Shown: positions 6,768 to 6,965 of the stretch, one piece after another
How the letters are laid out: each line of letters begins with the position of its first letter
Numbering within the stretch: position 1 is the stretch's first letter
NCBI GenBank assembly: GCA_031431235.1
Contig: JANPDA010000343.1
Location: 1-6,965, forward strand
DNA length: 6,965 nucleotides
Source of the DNA: JANNSW01 sp031431235
GTDB taxonomy: Bacteria > Pseudomonadota > Alphaproteobacteria > Rhizobiales > Hyphomicrobiaceae
Direction of reading: 5' to 3'
Translations under genes and position numbers: made by a program
Notes under the pieces: model-generated
What the model saw: only the letters and a program-made list of their open reading frames with translations
The model's database searches: none
Told to the model about the DNA's origin: nothing

Positions 6768-6827
6768 GTTCCCTCCCTTTCATTCGATTCCCGCGAAGCT
6801 GGATCAATGAAAGGGAGGGAACACTAT
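6763..6827. repeat. Long perfect inverted repeat with structured loop, upstream of crcB
   Basis: The left arm (6763-6784, beginning ATAGTGTTCCC) is the exact reverse complement of the right arm (6806-6827, ending GGGAACACTAT): 22 base pairs without a mismatch, around a 21-base loop. The loop folds further: GATTC (6786-6790) pairs with GGATC (6801-6805) with one G-T wobble, and at the tip lies GCGAAGC (6793-6799), a sequence known as an exceptionally stable DNA mini-hairpin. The whole 65 bases thus make one nearly continuous hairpin or cruciform. It ends 14 bases before the crcB Shine-Dalgarno site and no T run follows, so it is not a standard terminator. It may be an operator, an RNA leader structure or a small palindromic mobile repeat. 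Confidence 0.85.
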
Positions 6828-6839
6828 CCCGGTGCCGGG
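6828..6839. repeat. Small hairpin abutting the palindrome
   Basis: CCCGG (6828-6832) and CCGGG (6835-6839) are complementary with a two-base gap, or CCCG/CGGG with a four-base loop GTGC. It begins on the base after the long palindrome ends and stops two bases before the crcB Shine-Dalgarno site, so it could affect ribosome access. Confidence 0.5.
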
Positions 6840-6841
6840 TC

Positions 6842-6847
6842 GAGGAG
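6842..6847 (+). promoter_or_regulatory. Strong Shine-Dalgarno site of crcB
   Basis: GAGGAG lies six bases before the ATG at 6854, ideal spacing. An ATG at 6849 is ruled out because its frame stops after four codons. Confidence 0.7.
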
Positions 6848-6853
6848 AATGCG

Positions 6854-6965
6854 ATGCGGCTGATCATGCTGGTGGCTTTGGGCGGGGCCGTGGGCTCGGT
6901 GCTGCGCCACGGGGTCAATTCCGCTGGCCTTGCCTGGCTGGGACCAGGCTTTCCGTGGTGGACGC
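6854..6965 (+). CDS. crcB: Fluoride channel CrcB/Fluc, N-terminal part only
   Basis: Only the first 37 codons are present; the gene runs off the window end. They read MRLIMLVALGGAVGSVLRHG followed by a stretch ending LGPGFPWWT. This matches the start of CrcB (Fluc) proteins: a hydrophobic first helix with GGxxGxxxR, including the conserved Arg (Arg18), then a loop of the type FPWGT before the second segment. CrcB proteins are small four-helix inner-membrane channels that work as antiparallel dimers and export fluoride. The start is fixed by a strong GAGGAG site. Many crcB genes are under a fluoride riboswitch, but I could not recognise one here. Expression may instead depend on the palindrome and hairpin just upstream. 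Confidence 0.85.
   Translation, partial: MRLIMLVALGGAVGSVLRHGVNSAGLAWLGPGFPWWT

Larger units (their letters stand above)
6537..6853. other. Divergent nadK-crcB intergenic region
   Basis: This 317-base gap separates two genes read away from each other. From 6537 to about 6755 I see only GC-rich sequence with minor stems such as GGCGC (6608-6612) with GCGCC (6617-6621), and no credible gene. From 6760 to 6853 it becomes highly structured: a possible two-way -10 element, the large palindrome, a second hairpin and the crcB ribosome site, each listed separately. Confidence 0.6.

Noticed and set aside
6700..6853. Fluoride riboswitch (crcB motif) upstream of crcB
   Set aside because: I looked for its conserved blocks and pseudoknot layout and did not recognise them; the dominant structure is a plain long palindrome. 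A covariance-model search (crcB motif) would settle this.
1..6965. Defence system, CRISPR array, prophage, insertion sequence or biosynthetic cluster
   Set aside because: No repeats with regular spacers, no transposase, integrase, nuclease or synthase frames are present; the genes are mostly housekeeping types.

Overview
The window is high-GC DNA with the look of an alphaproteobacterial chromosome, probably Hyphomicrobiales (Rhizobiales). This is an inference from gene types, GC-rich codon use and a palindromic intergenic repeat of a style common in that group; no rRNA or other strong marker is present. No CRISPR array, transposase, phage gene, tRNA or rRNA was seen. The region reads as ordinary core and housekeeping chromosome with a few odd details.

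Layout. Positions 1-453 hold no convincing gene, but a dense run of inverted repeats including a palindromic repeat element. A plus-strand gene for a single-pass membrane protein of unknown function (454-1290) converges on a minus-strand GNAT/FemAB-like acyltransferase gene (1306-2235), which appears to have its own promoter (2262-2290). Next come two minus-strand genes read in the order mgtE magnesium channel (4460-3066) then a peroxiredoxin-fold protein (3047-2541). They are only 18 bases apart and are probably one transcript. Divergent from mgtE is a secreted NodB-type polysaccharide deacetylase (4656-5741), which converges on the NAD kinase gene (6536-5778). Divergent from NAD kinase is crcB (from 6854, cut by the window end), a fluoride channel gene.

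Most notable points. First, the peroxiredoxin-like protein has Ser and Glu at exactly the two positions where its relatives carry the Cys pair, so it is unlikely to work as a normal thiol peroxidase. Second, the nadK-crcB intergenic region holds a perfect 22-bp inverted repeat whose 21-base loop can fold further up to a GCGAAGC mini-hairpin. A second small hairpin abuts it and the crcB Shine-Dalgarno sequence follows directly. A possible two-way -10 element overlaps the outer edge of the palindrome. This is the best candidate here for an undescribed regulatory or mobile structural element. Third, the deacetylase carries a long Lys/Arg-rich C-terminal tail.

How the genes might work together: two ion-homeostasis proteins (Mg2+ via MgtE, F- via CrcB), NADP supply (NAD kinase) and envelope functions (deacetylase, membrane protein) lie side by side. 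Apart from the mgtE/peroxiredoxin-like pair, nothing in the sequence ties them into one pathway.
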